Source: Nocardia mexicana NBRC 108244 (GTDB lineage Bacteria; Actinomycetota; Actinomycetes; Mycobacteriales; Mycobacteriaceae). From it: 44,691 nucleotides of DNA. A program made the position numbers and the translations under genes. The stretch covers positions 1 to 44,691 of the forward strand of contig NZ_BDBV01000025.1 in assembly GCF_001613165.1 (NCBI RefSeq), in the 5' to 3' direction. Positions 7,793 through 17,747 of this stretch are shown one piece after another; position 1 is the first letter of the stretch, and the number at the start of each line of letters is the position of its first letter. The notes beneath the pieces were generated by a model. It saw nothing but the letters and a program-made list of their open reading frames with translations, was not told the DNA's origin and searched no databases.

Positions 7793-8578
7793 CTACCCGG
7801 GCCCGCGCCCGCCGATGATGGCGGTCAGCGCAGCGGCCGTGGAGCGCACTCGGGCGGCGAGCTCGGGCCAATCCCGTTCACACGGAACGGGTTCGTCGGG
7901 GCAGTGGTGGCGCAGGGTGACGCCGACGGCGGCGAGGGGACGGCCGCCGTGGTCGAATGCGGGCGCCGCGACCGTGGCGAATCCCGGTGTCACGTAACCG
8001 TCTTCGACGGCCCAGCCGCGAGACTTCTCGGCCCGCAGCAGTTTTCGCAGTTCGGTGAGGGTGCGGGGGCCGCGGTCGGTGCGCATCGGGAAGGCGGCGG
8101 GCCCGGGGAACAGGGCACGCACGTGCACAGGCTCGAGGTGTGCCAGCATCGAGCGGCCGGTGGCGGTCAGGTGGGCGGGCAGCCGCACGCCGACGTCTGT
8201 GACAAGGGTCTGGGGCCGCGCGGGCCGCTGCTCGATCAGGTACAGCGATTCGTTGCCGTGCAGGATGCCGAGGTGCCCGGTGTGGCCGACGGCGTCGACG
8301 AGCGCGCGCAGCAGCGGGGCGCCCACCCGCTCCAGCGGGTCGTGCCGCAAATACGCCGACCCGAGCTCGAAGGCGGCGATGCCGAGTCCGTAGGCGCGTT
8401 CCGCGGGCAGGTGGGCCACGTATCCCGCCGTGCGCAGCTCGTTGAGCAGGTGATAAGTCGTCGATCGCGGCAGGCCGAGCTCGCGCGCGATCGCGGCCGC
8501 GGGAATCGGCACCGCGCGCCGCGCCAGCAGGCCGAGCACCTGCAGCCCGCGCCGCAGCCCCGGAATGTCGCCGCCCAC
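7793..8578 (-). CDS. IclR-family regulator of the hut operon
   Basis: DNA-binding regulator of 261 residues, the usual IclR size. The N-terminal winged helix-turn-helix (about residues 8-65) contains IPAAAIARELGLPRSTTYHLL. The C-terminal effector domain includes HLGILHGNESLYLIEQ, the LPAHLTATGRSMLAHL segment typical of IclR proteins, and DGYVTPGFATVAAPAFDHGGRPLAAVGV. The GTG at 8578 was chosen because it starts immediately before the wing-helix domain; longer in-frame extensions run into the hutH region and look non-coding. It is divergent from hutH with 89 bp between, so it very probably controls the hut genes in response to histidine or urocanate. Repressor or activator cannot be told. Confidence 0.8.
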   Translation of the reverse strand: MGGDIPGLRRGLQVLGLLARRAVPIPAAAIARELGLPRSTTYHLLNELRTAGYVAHLPAERAYGLGIAAFELGSAYLRHDPLERVGAPLLRALVDAVGHTGHLGILHGNESLYLIEQRPARPQTLVTDVGVRLPAHLTATGRSMLAHLEPVHVRALFPGPAAFPMRTDRGPRTLTELRKLLRAEKSRGWAVEDGYVTPGFATVAAPAFDHGGRPLAAVGVTLRHHCPDEPVPCERDWPELAARVRSTAAALTAIIGGRGPG

Positions 8579-8596
8579 CCGGGGAAGCCTAACGGT

Positions 8597-8614
8597 TGTC
8601 TGATATCCCGGACA
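8597..8614. promoter_or_regulatory. candidate IclR-type operator between the regulator and hutH
   Basis: An 18-base dyad with outer arms TGTC (8597-8600) and GACA (8611-8614) and partial inner symmetry sits in the middle of the divergent hut promoter region. It is the only notable inverted repeat there. Assignment to the IclR protein is inference. Confidence 0.3.
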
Positions 8615-8667
8615 GATTCCGGTGTGGCCTCCTGCCCGCGCGCGGTGCGAGGGGTTGCAATGTCTGC

Positions 8668-10253
8668 ATGACAGGAATCGGGATCGATCCGGTGCTGGTC
8701 GGTTCGGCGCCGCTGCACCCGCCGGAGGTGCTGGCCGTCGCCCGCGGGGAGGCGAGGGTGGCCCTCGCCGAGGACGCCATCGCCCACCTGGCGGTGGTAC
8801 GCCGTCACATCGACAAGCTCGCGCACAGCCCGGAACCGGCCTACGGGGTGTCGACCGGATTCGGCGCACTGGCCTTGCGGCACATCCCGCCCGACAGGCG
8901 AGCCGACCTGCAGCGCAGCCTGATTCGCTCGCACGCGGCGGGCGCGGGGGCAGCGGTCGAGGCGGAGGTGGTGCGGGCGATGATGCTGCTGCGCCTGCGC
9001 ACCCTGCTCAGCGGCCACACGGGGATCCGCCCGGACACGGTGCGGGCGCTGGCCGCGTTGATCAACAGCGGCCTGGTTCCGGAGGTCCCCGAGTTCGGCT
9101 CACTCGGGTGCTCCGGCGATCTGGCGCCGCTCGCGGCGGTGGCGCTGACGCTGATGGGTGAGGGCGCGGTGTACGACCCCCACGGGCGGCGCCGGGAGGC
9201 GGCGCAGGCCCTCGCCGAGGCCGGTATCGCGCCGACGATTCCCGCCGAGAAGGAGGGGCTGGCGCTGACCAACGGCACCGACGGCATGCTCGCCATGCTG
9301 GTGCTGGCGGGCGCCGACCTGCACCGGCTGCTCGACATCGCCGATCTCACCGCCGCCATGAGCGTCGAGGCGCTGCTGGGCACCGACCGCGTCTTCGCGG
9401 CCGACCTGCAGGCCCTGCGGCCGCATCCGGGGCAGGCGCGGTCGGCGGCCCGGATGCTGGCGGCGCTCGCCGGTTCGGAGATCGTCGCCAGTCACCGCAA
9501 CCCCGACTGCCCGCGGGTCCAGGACGCCTATTCGCTGCGGTGCGCTCCGCAGGTGCACGGCGCCGCCCGCGACACCCTCGCGCATGCCGACGCCGTCGCC
9601 GCCCGCGAATTGTCCTCGGCCATAGACAATCCCGTGGTGCTCGAGGACGGGCGGGTGGAATCCAACGGCAACTTCCACGGCGCGCCCGTCGGCTATGTGC
9701 TCGACTTCCTGGCGATCGCGGCCGCCGATGTGGCGAGCATGGCGGAGCGCCGCACGGATCGGATGCTGGATGTGCACCGTTCGCACGGGCTACCGGCCTT
9801 CCTGGCCGCCGATCCCGGGGTCGACTCGGGGTACATGATCGCGCAGTACACCCAGGCCGGGGTGGTGTCGGAGTTGAAACGCCTGGCGGTGCCCGCGTCG
9901 GTGGATTCCATCCCGTCCAGTGCGATGCAGGAGGACCACGTATCCATGGGGTGGTCCGCCGCGCGCAAGCTACGCCGCGCGGTCGACGGCCTCACCACCG
10001 TGCTCGCCGTCGAAATGCTCACCGCCGCAAGGGCTCTCGACCTGCGTACACCGTTGCGCCCGGCGCCGGTGACCGGCGCGGTGCGCGATCTGCTGCGCAC
10101 CCGGGTGCCCGGACCCGGCCCGGACCGCCATCTCGCTCCCGATATCGCCGCGACCGCCGAACTCATCGGCGGTGGTGCCGTCGGGGATGCCGTCGCACCG
10201 CTGCTCGAGTCCGGCATCGCTCACCCCACCTCCTACGACCCCCGGGAGCAGTC

Positions 10254-10257
<4 letters not shown>
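8668..10257 (+). CDS. hutH: histidine ammonia-lyase
   Basis: Converts L-histidine to trans-urocanate and ammonia, the first step of histidine breakdown, using a self-made MIO electrophile. 529 residues. Key segments: [10 protein letters not shown] near residue 59 (active-site tyrosine), [13 protein letters not shown] with the MIO triad at C148-S149-G150, the catalytic region [23 protein letters not shown], and [12 protein letters not shown]. The first residue of the triad is Cys instead of the textbook Ala; I believe this occurs in other actinobacterial HutH. ATG 8668 follows GCGAGGGG (8647-8654) and is preferred over an upstream in-frame ATG at 8596 that would add an atypical leader. The stop overlaps hutU by ATGA. 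Confidence 0.93.
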
Positions 10258-11903
<1,646 letters not shown>

Positions 11904-11940
11904 TTCGAATGTCATGCATTCTCCGTGGCGGGAAAATCGG

Positions 11941-13137
11941 ATGAGCGCGAACGGGTTACTGGCCGAGATCGCGGATGTAGGCGCGGACCACGCGCGCGGG
12001 GGCTATTCGCGGCACGTGTTCGAACCGGCTGAACTGGAACTGCGTGAATGGTTCATCGCGCACGCGCGGGCGCGGGGCCTGCAGACACAGGCCGACCGGA
12101 ACGGCAATCTGTGGGCCTGGCTCGGTGCACCCGGACCGGATGCCGTCGTGACGGGCAGCCACCTCGACTCCGTGCCGGGCGGCGGAGCCTTCGACGGTCC
12201 GCTGGGCGTTGCGAGCGCGTTCGCGGCACTGGACCTGCTTCGCGCACAAGGGTTTGCACCGCGGCGGCCCCTGGCGATCGTGGTATTCGCCGAAGAGGAG
12301 GGCGGCCGGTTCGGGGTGCCGTGCCTGGGGTCGCGCCTGCTGACCGGCGCCCTCGCCCCGGATCGTGCGCTGGTGCTCGCCGACGGACACGGCGTCACGC
12401 TCGCCGAGGCCGCACGCCGCGCGGGCACGGATCCCGGGCGATTCGGCCGCGACGACGAAATACTGTCCCGTATAGGAACATTCGTCGAACTGCATGTGGA
12501 GCAGGGGAGAGGTCTCATCGACCTGGACGCCCCGGTCGCCGTGGGATCGACGGTTATCGCCCACGGCCGCTGGCGGTTCACCTTCACCGGACAGGGCAAC
12601 CACGCCGGCACCACCGCGACGGCGGACCGCCGCGACCCGATGCTCCCGGCCGCCGAAACCATCACCGCGGTACGACACCTGACGAGGTCGATTCCCGACG
12701 CCCGCGCCACGGTCGGGCGCCTGGTGCCGACGCCGGGCGGCGCCAACGTCATAGCCTCGCGGGTCGACCTGTGGCTCGACGCCCGCCTGCCCGAGCCCGG
12801 CAACGTCCGCGCTCTCGTTGCCGAGATCCATGAAAGCGCCAGGGCAGCAGCGACTCTGGAGGGATGCCTGGTCAGCGTGCACGAGGAATCCTATGCGGGC
12901 ACCGCCACCTTCGACCCGGCGCTGCGCGATGAACTGACCGCCCTGCTGGCCGCCCCGGCGCTACCGACGGGCGCGGGCCACGACGCCGCAGTACTCGCCC
13001 CCCACATCCGCACCGCCATGCTCTACATCCGCAATCCCACCGGCATCAGCCACTCCCCGGCAGAACACGCGGACCCCACCGACATCGACGCAGGCGTAAC
13101 AGCCCTCGCCCAGACCCTCACAAGGCTCGCCGGATGA
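11941..13137 (+). CDS. M20-family amidohydrolase (allantoate amidohydrolase-like) inside the hut operon
   Basis: Zinc or manganese dependent amidase of the allantoate amidohydrolase / N-carbamoyl-L-amino-acid hydrolase group, 398 residues. Metal-site motifs: TGSHLDSVPGGGAFDGPLGV, EEEGGRFG with the catalytic glutamates, FVELHVEQG, and C-terminal ISHSPAEH; the lid/dimerisation domain includes GNHAGTTATADRRDP. ATG 11941 is chosen because the earlier in-frame ATG (11914) has no ribosome site. It lies 37 bases after hutU, and its stop overlaps hutF by ATGA. With HutF present and no HutG visible, the simplest inference is that it hydrolyses N-formylglutamate to glutamate and formate. A true allantoate role would make no sense of the location. 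Confidence 0.82.
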   Translation: MSANGLLAEIADVGADHARGGYSRHVFEPAELELREWFIAHARARGLQTQADRNGNLWAWLGAPGPDAVVTGSHLDSVPGGGAFDGPLGVASAFAALDLLRAQGFAPRRPLAIVVFAEEEGGRFGVPCLGSRLLTGALAPDRALVLADGHGVTLAEAARRAGTDPGRFGRDDEILSRIGTFVELHVEQGRGLIDLDAPVAVGSTVIAHGRWRFTFTGQGNHAGTTATADRRDPMLPAAETITAVRHLTRSIPDARATVGRLVPTPGGANVIASRVDLWLDARLPEPGNVRALVAEIHESARAAATLEGCLVSVHEESYAGTATFDPALRDELTALLAAPALPTGAGHDAAVLAPHIRTAMLYIRNPTGISHSPAEHADPTDIDAGVTALAQTLTRLAG

Positions 13138-14444
13138 TGCGCGGCGAAACCGTGTGGTGTGGGCGGGCGTGGTTGCCGGGCGGGGTGGCGGAGGCCGTGC
13201 GGATCGAGATCGATGGTGGGCGTATCGAATCCGTTGCCGTGGGGGAGGAGCCCGCCGGGACGGTGTTGCCGGGGCTGACCGTGCCGGGGTTCGCGAATGC
13301 GCATTCGCATGCGTTTCACCGGGCGCTGCGCGGGCGCACCCACGATGATCGCGGGAGTTTCTGGACCTGGCGCGAGCGGATGTATGCCGTCGCCGGACGG
13401 CTGCGGCCGGATTCCTACTATCGGCTGGCGCGCGGGGTATTCGCCGAGATGGTGTCGGCCGGGTACACCAGCGTCGCGGAATTCCACTATCTGCATCATC
13501 CCGGTCGCGGACAGCGCTACGCGGACCCCAACGAGTTCTCCCACGCCCTGGTCGCGGCCGCGGCCGAGGCGGGTATACGGCTGACGTTGCTCGATACCTG
13601 CTATCTGGCAGGCGGATTCGGACTCCCCACCGAGGGCGTGCAGGCGCGCTTCGACGACGGTGACGCCGAACGCTGGGCCGAGCGGGTGCACGCGTTCCGT
13701 CCCGCGGGAGATCTGGTCGTCACCGGCGCGGCGGTGCATTCGGTGCGCGCGGTACCCGCCGAGCAGCTGCCCGTGGTGGTGGCCGGTGCCGCGGGCCGCC
13801 CGCTGCACGTGCATGTGTCGGAACAACCGCGCGAGAACACCGACTGCCTCGCCTTCCACGGCTGCACGCCGACCGCATTGCTCAGCGCCGCAGGCGCTTT
13901 GACGGCGAATACCGTCGCGGTACACGTCACCCACCCGACCCCCGAGGACATCGCCACGCTCGCTCGCGCGCGGGCACGGGTATGCCTGTGCCCGAGCACC
14001 GAATCCGATCTGGGCGACGGCATCGGCCCCGCGCGCGCCATGTCCGACGCCGGTATCCGGCTGTGCCTGGGCAGCGACGGACAGTCCGTCATCGACCCCT
14101 GGTTCGAGGCCCGCGCCCTGGAATGGCACGAACGTCTCGCCTCGGGCAGGCGGGGCCGGTTCGACGTGACGGAATTGCTGAGCGCGGCCACCGCGCACGA
14201 GGCCGCCGGATGGCCCGGGGTAGGCGCGCTCGGGCCGGGCTGGGGCGCGGACCTCGTCCACATCAACGAACGATCCCCGCGAATCGCCGGAACCGACGGT
14301 GCGGGAACGCTTTTCGCGGCCTCGGCCGCCGACGTCACCGATGTGATGGTGGCCGGTCGCTGGATGGTGCGCGACGGCGTCCACCAGCAGATCCCCGACG
14401 TGGCACGGGAACTGGAGACCGAAATCGCGGCATTGTGGCAATGA
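13134..14444 (+). CDS. hutF: formimidoylglutamate deiminase
   Basis: Amidohydrolase-superfamily enzyme that converts N-formimidoyl-L-glutamate to N-formyl-L-glutamate plus ammonia, the branch that needs a later deformylase. 436 residues. Metal-site features: NAHSHAFHRAL with H57 and H59, the third histidine in PLHVHVSEQP, VAVHVTHPT, and the late aspartate in CLGSDGQSVIDPW. FWTWRERMY and AEFHYLHH are typical of HutF. ATG 13134 overlaps the preceding stop; ATG 13137 is also possible. The gene directly precedes hutI. Confidence 0.92.
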   Translation: MMRGETVWCGRAWLPGGVAEAVRIEIDGGRIESVAVGEEPAGTVLPGLTVPGFANAHSHAFHRALRGRTHDDRGSFWTWRERMYAVAGRLRPDSYYRLARGVFAEMVSAGYTSVAEFHYLHHPGRGQRYADPNEFSHALVAAAAEAGIRLTLLDTCYLAGGFGLPTEGVQARFDDGDAERWAERVHAFRPAGDLVVTGAAVHSVRAVPAEQLPVVVAGAAGRPLHVHVSEQPRENTDCLAFHGCTPTALLSAAGALTANTVAVHVTHPTPEDIATLARARARVCLCPSTESDLGDGIGPARAMSDAGIRLCLGSDGQSVIDPWFEARALEWHERLASGRRGRFDVTELLSAATAHEAAGWPGVGALGPGWGADLVHINERSPRIAGTDGAGTLFAASAADVTDVMVAGRWMVRDGVHQQIPDVARELETEIAALWQ

Positions 14445-14462
14445 GGCCGGAGGAGGAACACG

Positions 14463-15653
14463 GTGACGGCAGATACGGCTACGGTGATCACCGGGATCGC
14501 CGAGCTCACCACGAACACCGACGAATGGGGCACGCTCGGCACCGCCGCGCTCGTGGTCGAGGGCGACCGGGTGCGGTGGGTGGGTCCGGAATCCCGTGCC
14601 CCGCAGGCCGATCGCAGGATCGATATCGGCGGGCGGGCGATGCTGCCGGGCTGGGTGGACAGCCACACGCACATGGTGTTCGCGGGCGACCGGACCGCGG
14701 AGTTCGGTGCGCGCATGGCAGGCCGCCCGTATTCCGCCGGTGGCATCCTGACCACCGTCGACGCCACCCGGTCCGCACCGGACAGCGAGCTGGCCGCCAC
14801 CCTGCGACGCTTGCGCGACGAGGCGCTGCGCCAGGGCACCACCTGCGTCGAGACGAAGACCGGGTACGGACTGACCGTCGCCGACGAGCGGCGCTGCGCC
14901 GCCCTGGCCGCGGAGGTGGCGGACGAGGTCACCTTCCTCGGCGCCCACACGGTGCCGCGAGACACGACGGCCGACGACTACACCGACCTGGTCTGCGGCC
15001 CGATGCTCGACGCCGTCGCCGAATACGTCGGATGGATCGATGTGTTCTGTGAGACAGGCGCTTTCGACGCCGAGCAGTCCGGCCGCGTGTTGGCGGCGGG
15101 CCGAGCTCGGGGCCTCGGGTTGCGGGTGCACGGCAACCAGCTCGGCCCCGGCGACGGGGTGCGACTGGCGGTGGATCACGGGGCGGCCAGCGTCGATCAC
15201 TGCACGTATCTCACCGACGACGATATCGGGGCACTCGCCGGATCCTCCACCATCGCCACGCTGCTCCCGGCATGCGACCTCTCCACCCGCCAACCCCTCG
15301 CACCCGCGCGCCGGCTCCTGGACGCGGGTGCCCGGATCGCGTTGGCCACCAACGCCAATCCCGGCAGCTCGTACACGACCTCGATGGCCTTCTGCGTGGC
15401 CATCGCGGTCCTGCGGATGAAACTGTCTGTCGCGGAGGCGGTCTGGGCGGCGACCGCGGGCGGCGCACTGGCCCTCGGCCGCGATCTGGACGCCGAGGGC
15501 GCCGTCGGCGTCCTCCGTCCCGGATCTCGCGCCGACCTGCACGTCCTCGACGCTCCGTCGGCGGTCCATCTGGCGTATCGGCCGGGTGTCCCGCTGACCT
15601 GGGCCGTGTGGCGACATGGGGACCTCGTGGTGTGCCCGCCCGAAATCCGGTGA
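14463..15653 (+). CDS. hutI: imidazolonepropionase
   Basis: Third catabolic step: opens the ring of 4-imidazolone-5-propionate to give N-formimidoyl-L-glutamate. Zn/Fe-dependent amidohydrolase of 396 residues. Motifs: GWVDSHTHMVFAGDR with H68 and H70, TTCVETKTGYGLT, HTVPRDTTADDYTDLV, GLRVHGNQLGPGDGVRLA, SVDHCTYLTDDDI and TNANPGSSYTTSM. The GTG start at 14463 is preceded by a strong GGAGGAGGAA (14449-14458). It is the last gene of the hut operon; the next gene is convergent. Confidence 0.94.
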   Translation: MTADTATVITGIAELTTNTDEWGTLGTAALVVEGDRVRWVGPESRAPQADRRIDIGGRAMLPGWVDSHTHMVFAGDRTAEFGARMAGRPYSAGGILTTVDATRSAPDSELAATLRRLRDEALRQGTTCVETKTGYGLTVADERRCAALAAEVADEVTFLGAHTVPRDTTADDYTDLVCGPMLDAVAEYVGWIDVFCETGAFDAEQSGRVLAAGRARGLGLRVHGNQLGPGDGVRLAVDHGAASVDHCTYLTDDDIGALAGSSTIATLLPACDLSTRQPLAPARRLLDAGARIALATNANPGSSYTTSMAFCVAIAVLRMKLSVAEAVWAATAGGALALGRDLDAEGAVGVLRPGSRADLHVLDAPSAVHLAYRPGVPLTWAVWRHGDLVVCPPEIR

Positions 15654-15705
15654 GCCGCTGGGACAGCCGTACCGCAACGGCGCCGCGGCAATCCTCCGGA
15701 GGGCG

Positions 15706-16383
15706 CTACCAGACCTGGGGGACCAGCCGGTAGCGCGTCCGGCGGGCGTACTCGGTGTAGCCCGGGAGGCTCTGACTCAGCAACCGCTCCTCGTCGGAGA
15801 TCCGCCACAGCATGATCGGCACCAGCGGCACGAAAACGGCCAGCCCCCACCAGGATCCGAGCGCGACCGGCATCGCGACCTGATACAGCAGCGAACCCGT
15901 GTACATCGGATGCCGCACGAGCGCGTACGGACCGGTCGACACGACCTGCTGGTCCTCCGCCACATCGATGGTCGCCGAGGTGAAGGAGTTCTCGCGGAAC
16001 ACGAAGAACACGATCAGCATCCCGAGCGCGATCACCACCTCGGCGACAACGCTCAGCCACCCCGGCACCGACGACCAGCCGAAGCGGTGATCGAGCCCCG
16101 GTACCACCAGCAGGGCGAAGAACCCCAGCGACGCAAGGGACATGATGATCCGCTGGCTCGTCCTGGTCTCGGCGGTCGGCCCGGCCGACATTCGCCGCTC
16201 CAGCAGTTCCCGGTCGTAGCGGATGAGATAGAGCATGATCAGCACGCCGGACGCGCCGAATACCCCGAGGAAGACCCATGCCTGCCAATACTCGAAGGTC
16301 CAGGCCGACAGGAAAGCCAGCGCGCCCAGCCCGACCAGCAGTGCCGCCAGCGAGGCGAACGACTTCACGTAGACGTTACCCAT
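15706..16383 (-). CDS. isoprenylcysteine carboxyl methyltransferase (ICMT/PEMT)-family membrane protein
   Basis: 225-residue integral membrane protein with about five hydrophobic segments (residues about 9-27, 34-55, 80-100, 110-130, 170-195). The family signature GPYALVRHPMYTGSLL, which binds S-adenosylmethionine in ICMT/PEMT enzymes, is intact, with the conserved C-terminal DEERLLSQSLPGYTEY. The bacterial substrate is unknown. ATG 16383 is favoured by GGGAG at 16390-16394; an in-frame TTG two codons earlier is unlikely. It starts 12 bases after the TetR stop codon and is certainly in the same operon, so it is the probable target of that regulator. Confidence 0.78.
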   Translation of the reverse strand: MGNVYVKSFASLAALLVGLGALAFLSAWTFEYWQAWVFLGVFGASGVLIMLYLIRYDRELLERRMSAGPTAETRTSQRIIMSLASLGFFALLVVPGLDHRFGWSSVPGWLSVVAEVVIALGMLIVFFVFRENSFTSATIDVAEDQQVVSTGPYALVRHPMYTGSLLYQVAMPVALGSWWGLAVFVPLVPIMLWRISDEERLLSQSLPGYTEYARRTRYRLVPQVW

Positions 16384-16395
16384 GACCAACTCCCA

Positions 16396-17079
16396 TCATC
16401 CGTCGAACCACAGGCGCAGCGTGGCCTCGTCGTGGCCCTCGAGCGACTCGGCGGGGAGGCCGAGAAGGCGTTCGAGGGCCGCCAGATCGGCCGCGTTGGC
16501 GCGCAATACGGCATCGAACGAGACCTCGCCGCGGCGGCGGGCGAAGAACAGTTCCGTGCCGGTCTCCTGGAATCCGTACAGCATCGACGCCATGACGATC
16601 GCGGTCTCCTGCGGCTCGACGGCCGCGAACACGTCCTCGGCGACACCCTGCGCCACGATGGCCGCGAGCACCGGCCGCAGCCGCCGCGTCCCGCTGCGCC
16701 GGACCTGTTCGCGCACGATCGCGTTGTCGTCCGAGCGCCAGGTCTCCAGCACCGCGAGCACCAGGTCCTGACTCTCGCCGGTGTAGGCGGCCAGGCCGGT
16801 GAAGACGGCCTGCAGTTTGTGCAGCGCGGTCCGGGACGGATCCTCGAGCACCGGCGCGAGTGCCGCGACGGCCGCTTCCGTCATGCGTTCGCTGACGGCC
16901 ACCAGCAGTGCCCGCTTGGAGTCGAAGTAGTGATAGAAGGACCCCTTGGACGCGCCGAGTTCGTCCAGCACGTCCTGCACGCTCATCTGCTCGTAGCCCT
17001 TGGTCTGGATCAGCCGCGTGGCGGCCTCGACGAACGCCTCCCGCCGAACAGTCTGTGCCGCCTTCACCGTGCGCGCCAT
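16396..17079 (-). CDS. TetR-family transcriptional regulator
   Basis: 227 residues. The N-terminal TetR helix-turn-helix (about 12-60) reads ATRLIQTKGYEQMSVQDVL then LGASKGSFYHYFDSKRALL, a strong family match. The C-terminal ligand domain includes LVLAVLETWRSDDNAIVREQVRR and IVMASMLYGFQETG. ATG 17079 is only 6 bases after a -10-like hexamer (TAGCGT, minus strand of 17086-17091), so the mRNA is probably leaderless. A TetR-type palindrome sits just upstream. It forms an operon with the ICMT-like methyltransferase and likely represses itself and that gene. The ligand cannot be inferred. Confidence 0.85.
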   Translation of the reverse strand: MARTVKAAQTVRREAFVEAATRLIQTKGYEQMSVQDVLDELGASKGSFYHYFDSKRALLVAVSERMTEAAVAALAPVLEDPSRTALHKLQAVFTGLAAYTGESQDLVLAVLETWRSDDNAIVREQVRRSGTRRLRPVLAAIVAQGVAEDVFAAVEPQETAIVMASMLYGFQETGTELFFARRRGEVSFDAVLRANAADLAALERLLGLPAESLEGHDEATLRLWFDG

Positions 17080-17092
17080 ACAATCACGCTAA

Positions 17093-17111
17093 CAGACCAA
17101 CGGTCGGTCTG
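17093..17111. promoter_or_regulatory. TetR-type operator
   Basis: A 19-base near-perfect palindrome, CAGACCAACGGTCGGTCTG, immediately upstream of the tetR promoter. Only two symmetric pairs mismatch. The AGACCGACCGTTGGTCT-like form is typical of TetR-family operators in actinobacteria. It would block the leaderless promoter whose -10 lies at 17086-17091. Confidence 0.65.
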
Positions 17112-17252
17112 CTAGGCGCGGCGGCACGGATATGTACTGCCACAATGGAATTGGCGCAAGCCGACCGGCGCGAGGTGTCGTCGGCGCATATCGGCCCGCA
17201 TGCGAACCGTCGACCAGGTTTCCGTCGGGCCCCGCGTGGTTATGGTGAAAAG

Positions 17253-17735
17253 GTGAACGTTGAGGTGACCCCGCTCCCGGGCATCGGGGTGCGCAAGGAG
17301 TTCTCGCTGGGGAACGCGCGGCGGCGGGTGGGGGTGATCGACCATCGGGACGGCACGATCGATCTCATCGTCAGCAAGCCCGGGAATCCGGATGCGACCG
17401 ATCAGATTCCGCTGTCCGCGCGGGAGGCGACCGCGCTGGCCAATCTGCTCGGCGCACCGCAGCTGGTGGCGCAATTGCGGGAGGAGCACAGCGAACTCGA
17501 CGGGGTGACGACGCGCGAACTTCCGGTGCGGGACGGCTCGCCCTATGCCGGGCAGCCGCTGGGGGAGACCCGAATGCGTACGCGCACGAAGACGTCGATC
17601 GTCGCGGTGGTGCGGTGCGGGCACGCCATCCCGTCGCCGGGCCCGGATTTCACCTTCACCGCCGGCGATGTGCTGGTGGCCGTCGGCACGACCGAGGGCC
17701 TGGAGGCCGCCGCCCGGATCCTCGCCGACGGCTGA
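17253..17735 (+). CDS. cation/proton antiporter regulatory subunit (RCK_C / KhtT-like)
   Basis: 160-residue cytoplasmic protein. The N-terminal half begins VEVTPLPGIGVRKEFSL. The C-terminal half (about 85-160) is an RCK_C (TrkA_C) ligand-binding domain: RDGSPYAGQPLGETRMR, SIVAVVRCGHAIPSPGPDFTFTAGDVLVAVGTTEGL. This layout is that of the KhtT-type regulatory subunit that gates a K+/H+ or Na+/H+ antiporter in response to cations or nucleotides. The partner antiporter gene normally sits immediately downstream, but here an SDR gene is convergent 12 bases away, so the partner must lie elsewhere or be lost. GTG 17253 lies 6 bases after TATGGT, suggesting a leaderless mRNA. Confidence 0.72.
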   Translation: MNVEVTPLPGIGVRKEFSLGNARRRVGVIDHRDGTIDLIVSKPGNPDATDQIPLSAREATALANLLGAPQLVAQLREEHSELDGVTTRELPVRDGSPYAGQPLGETRMRTRTKTSIVAVVRCGHAIPSPGPDFTFTAGDVLVAVGTTEGLEAAARILADG

Positions 17736-17747
17736 CCCGCACCCGAA

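Noticed and set aside
7727..8671. Long plus-strand reading frame antisense to the IclR gene
   Set aside because: Its translation is low-complexity Gly/Arg/Gln-rich and it lies opposite a clear IclR family protein; high GC content creates such frames.
11941..13137. Purine/allantoin catabolism gene
   Set aside because: No other ureide-pathway gene is present, and the gene is embedded and coupled in the hut operon.
13023..15677. 884-codon minus-strand frame across hutF and hutI
   Set aside because: Antisense artefact of GC-rich codon bias; hutF and hutI on the plus strand are unambiguous.
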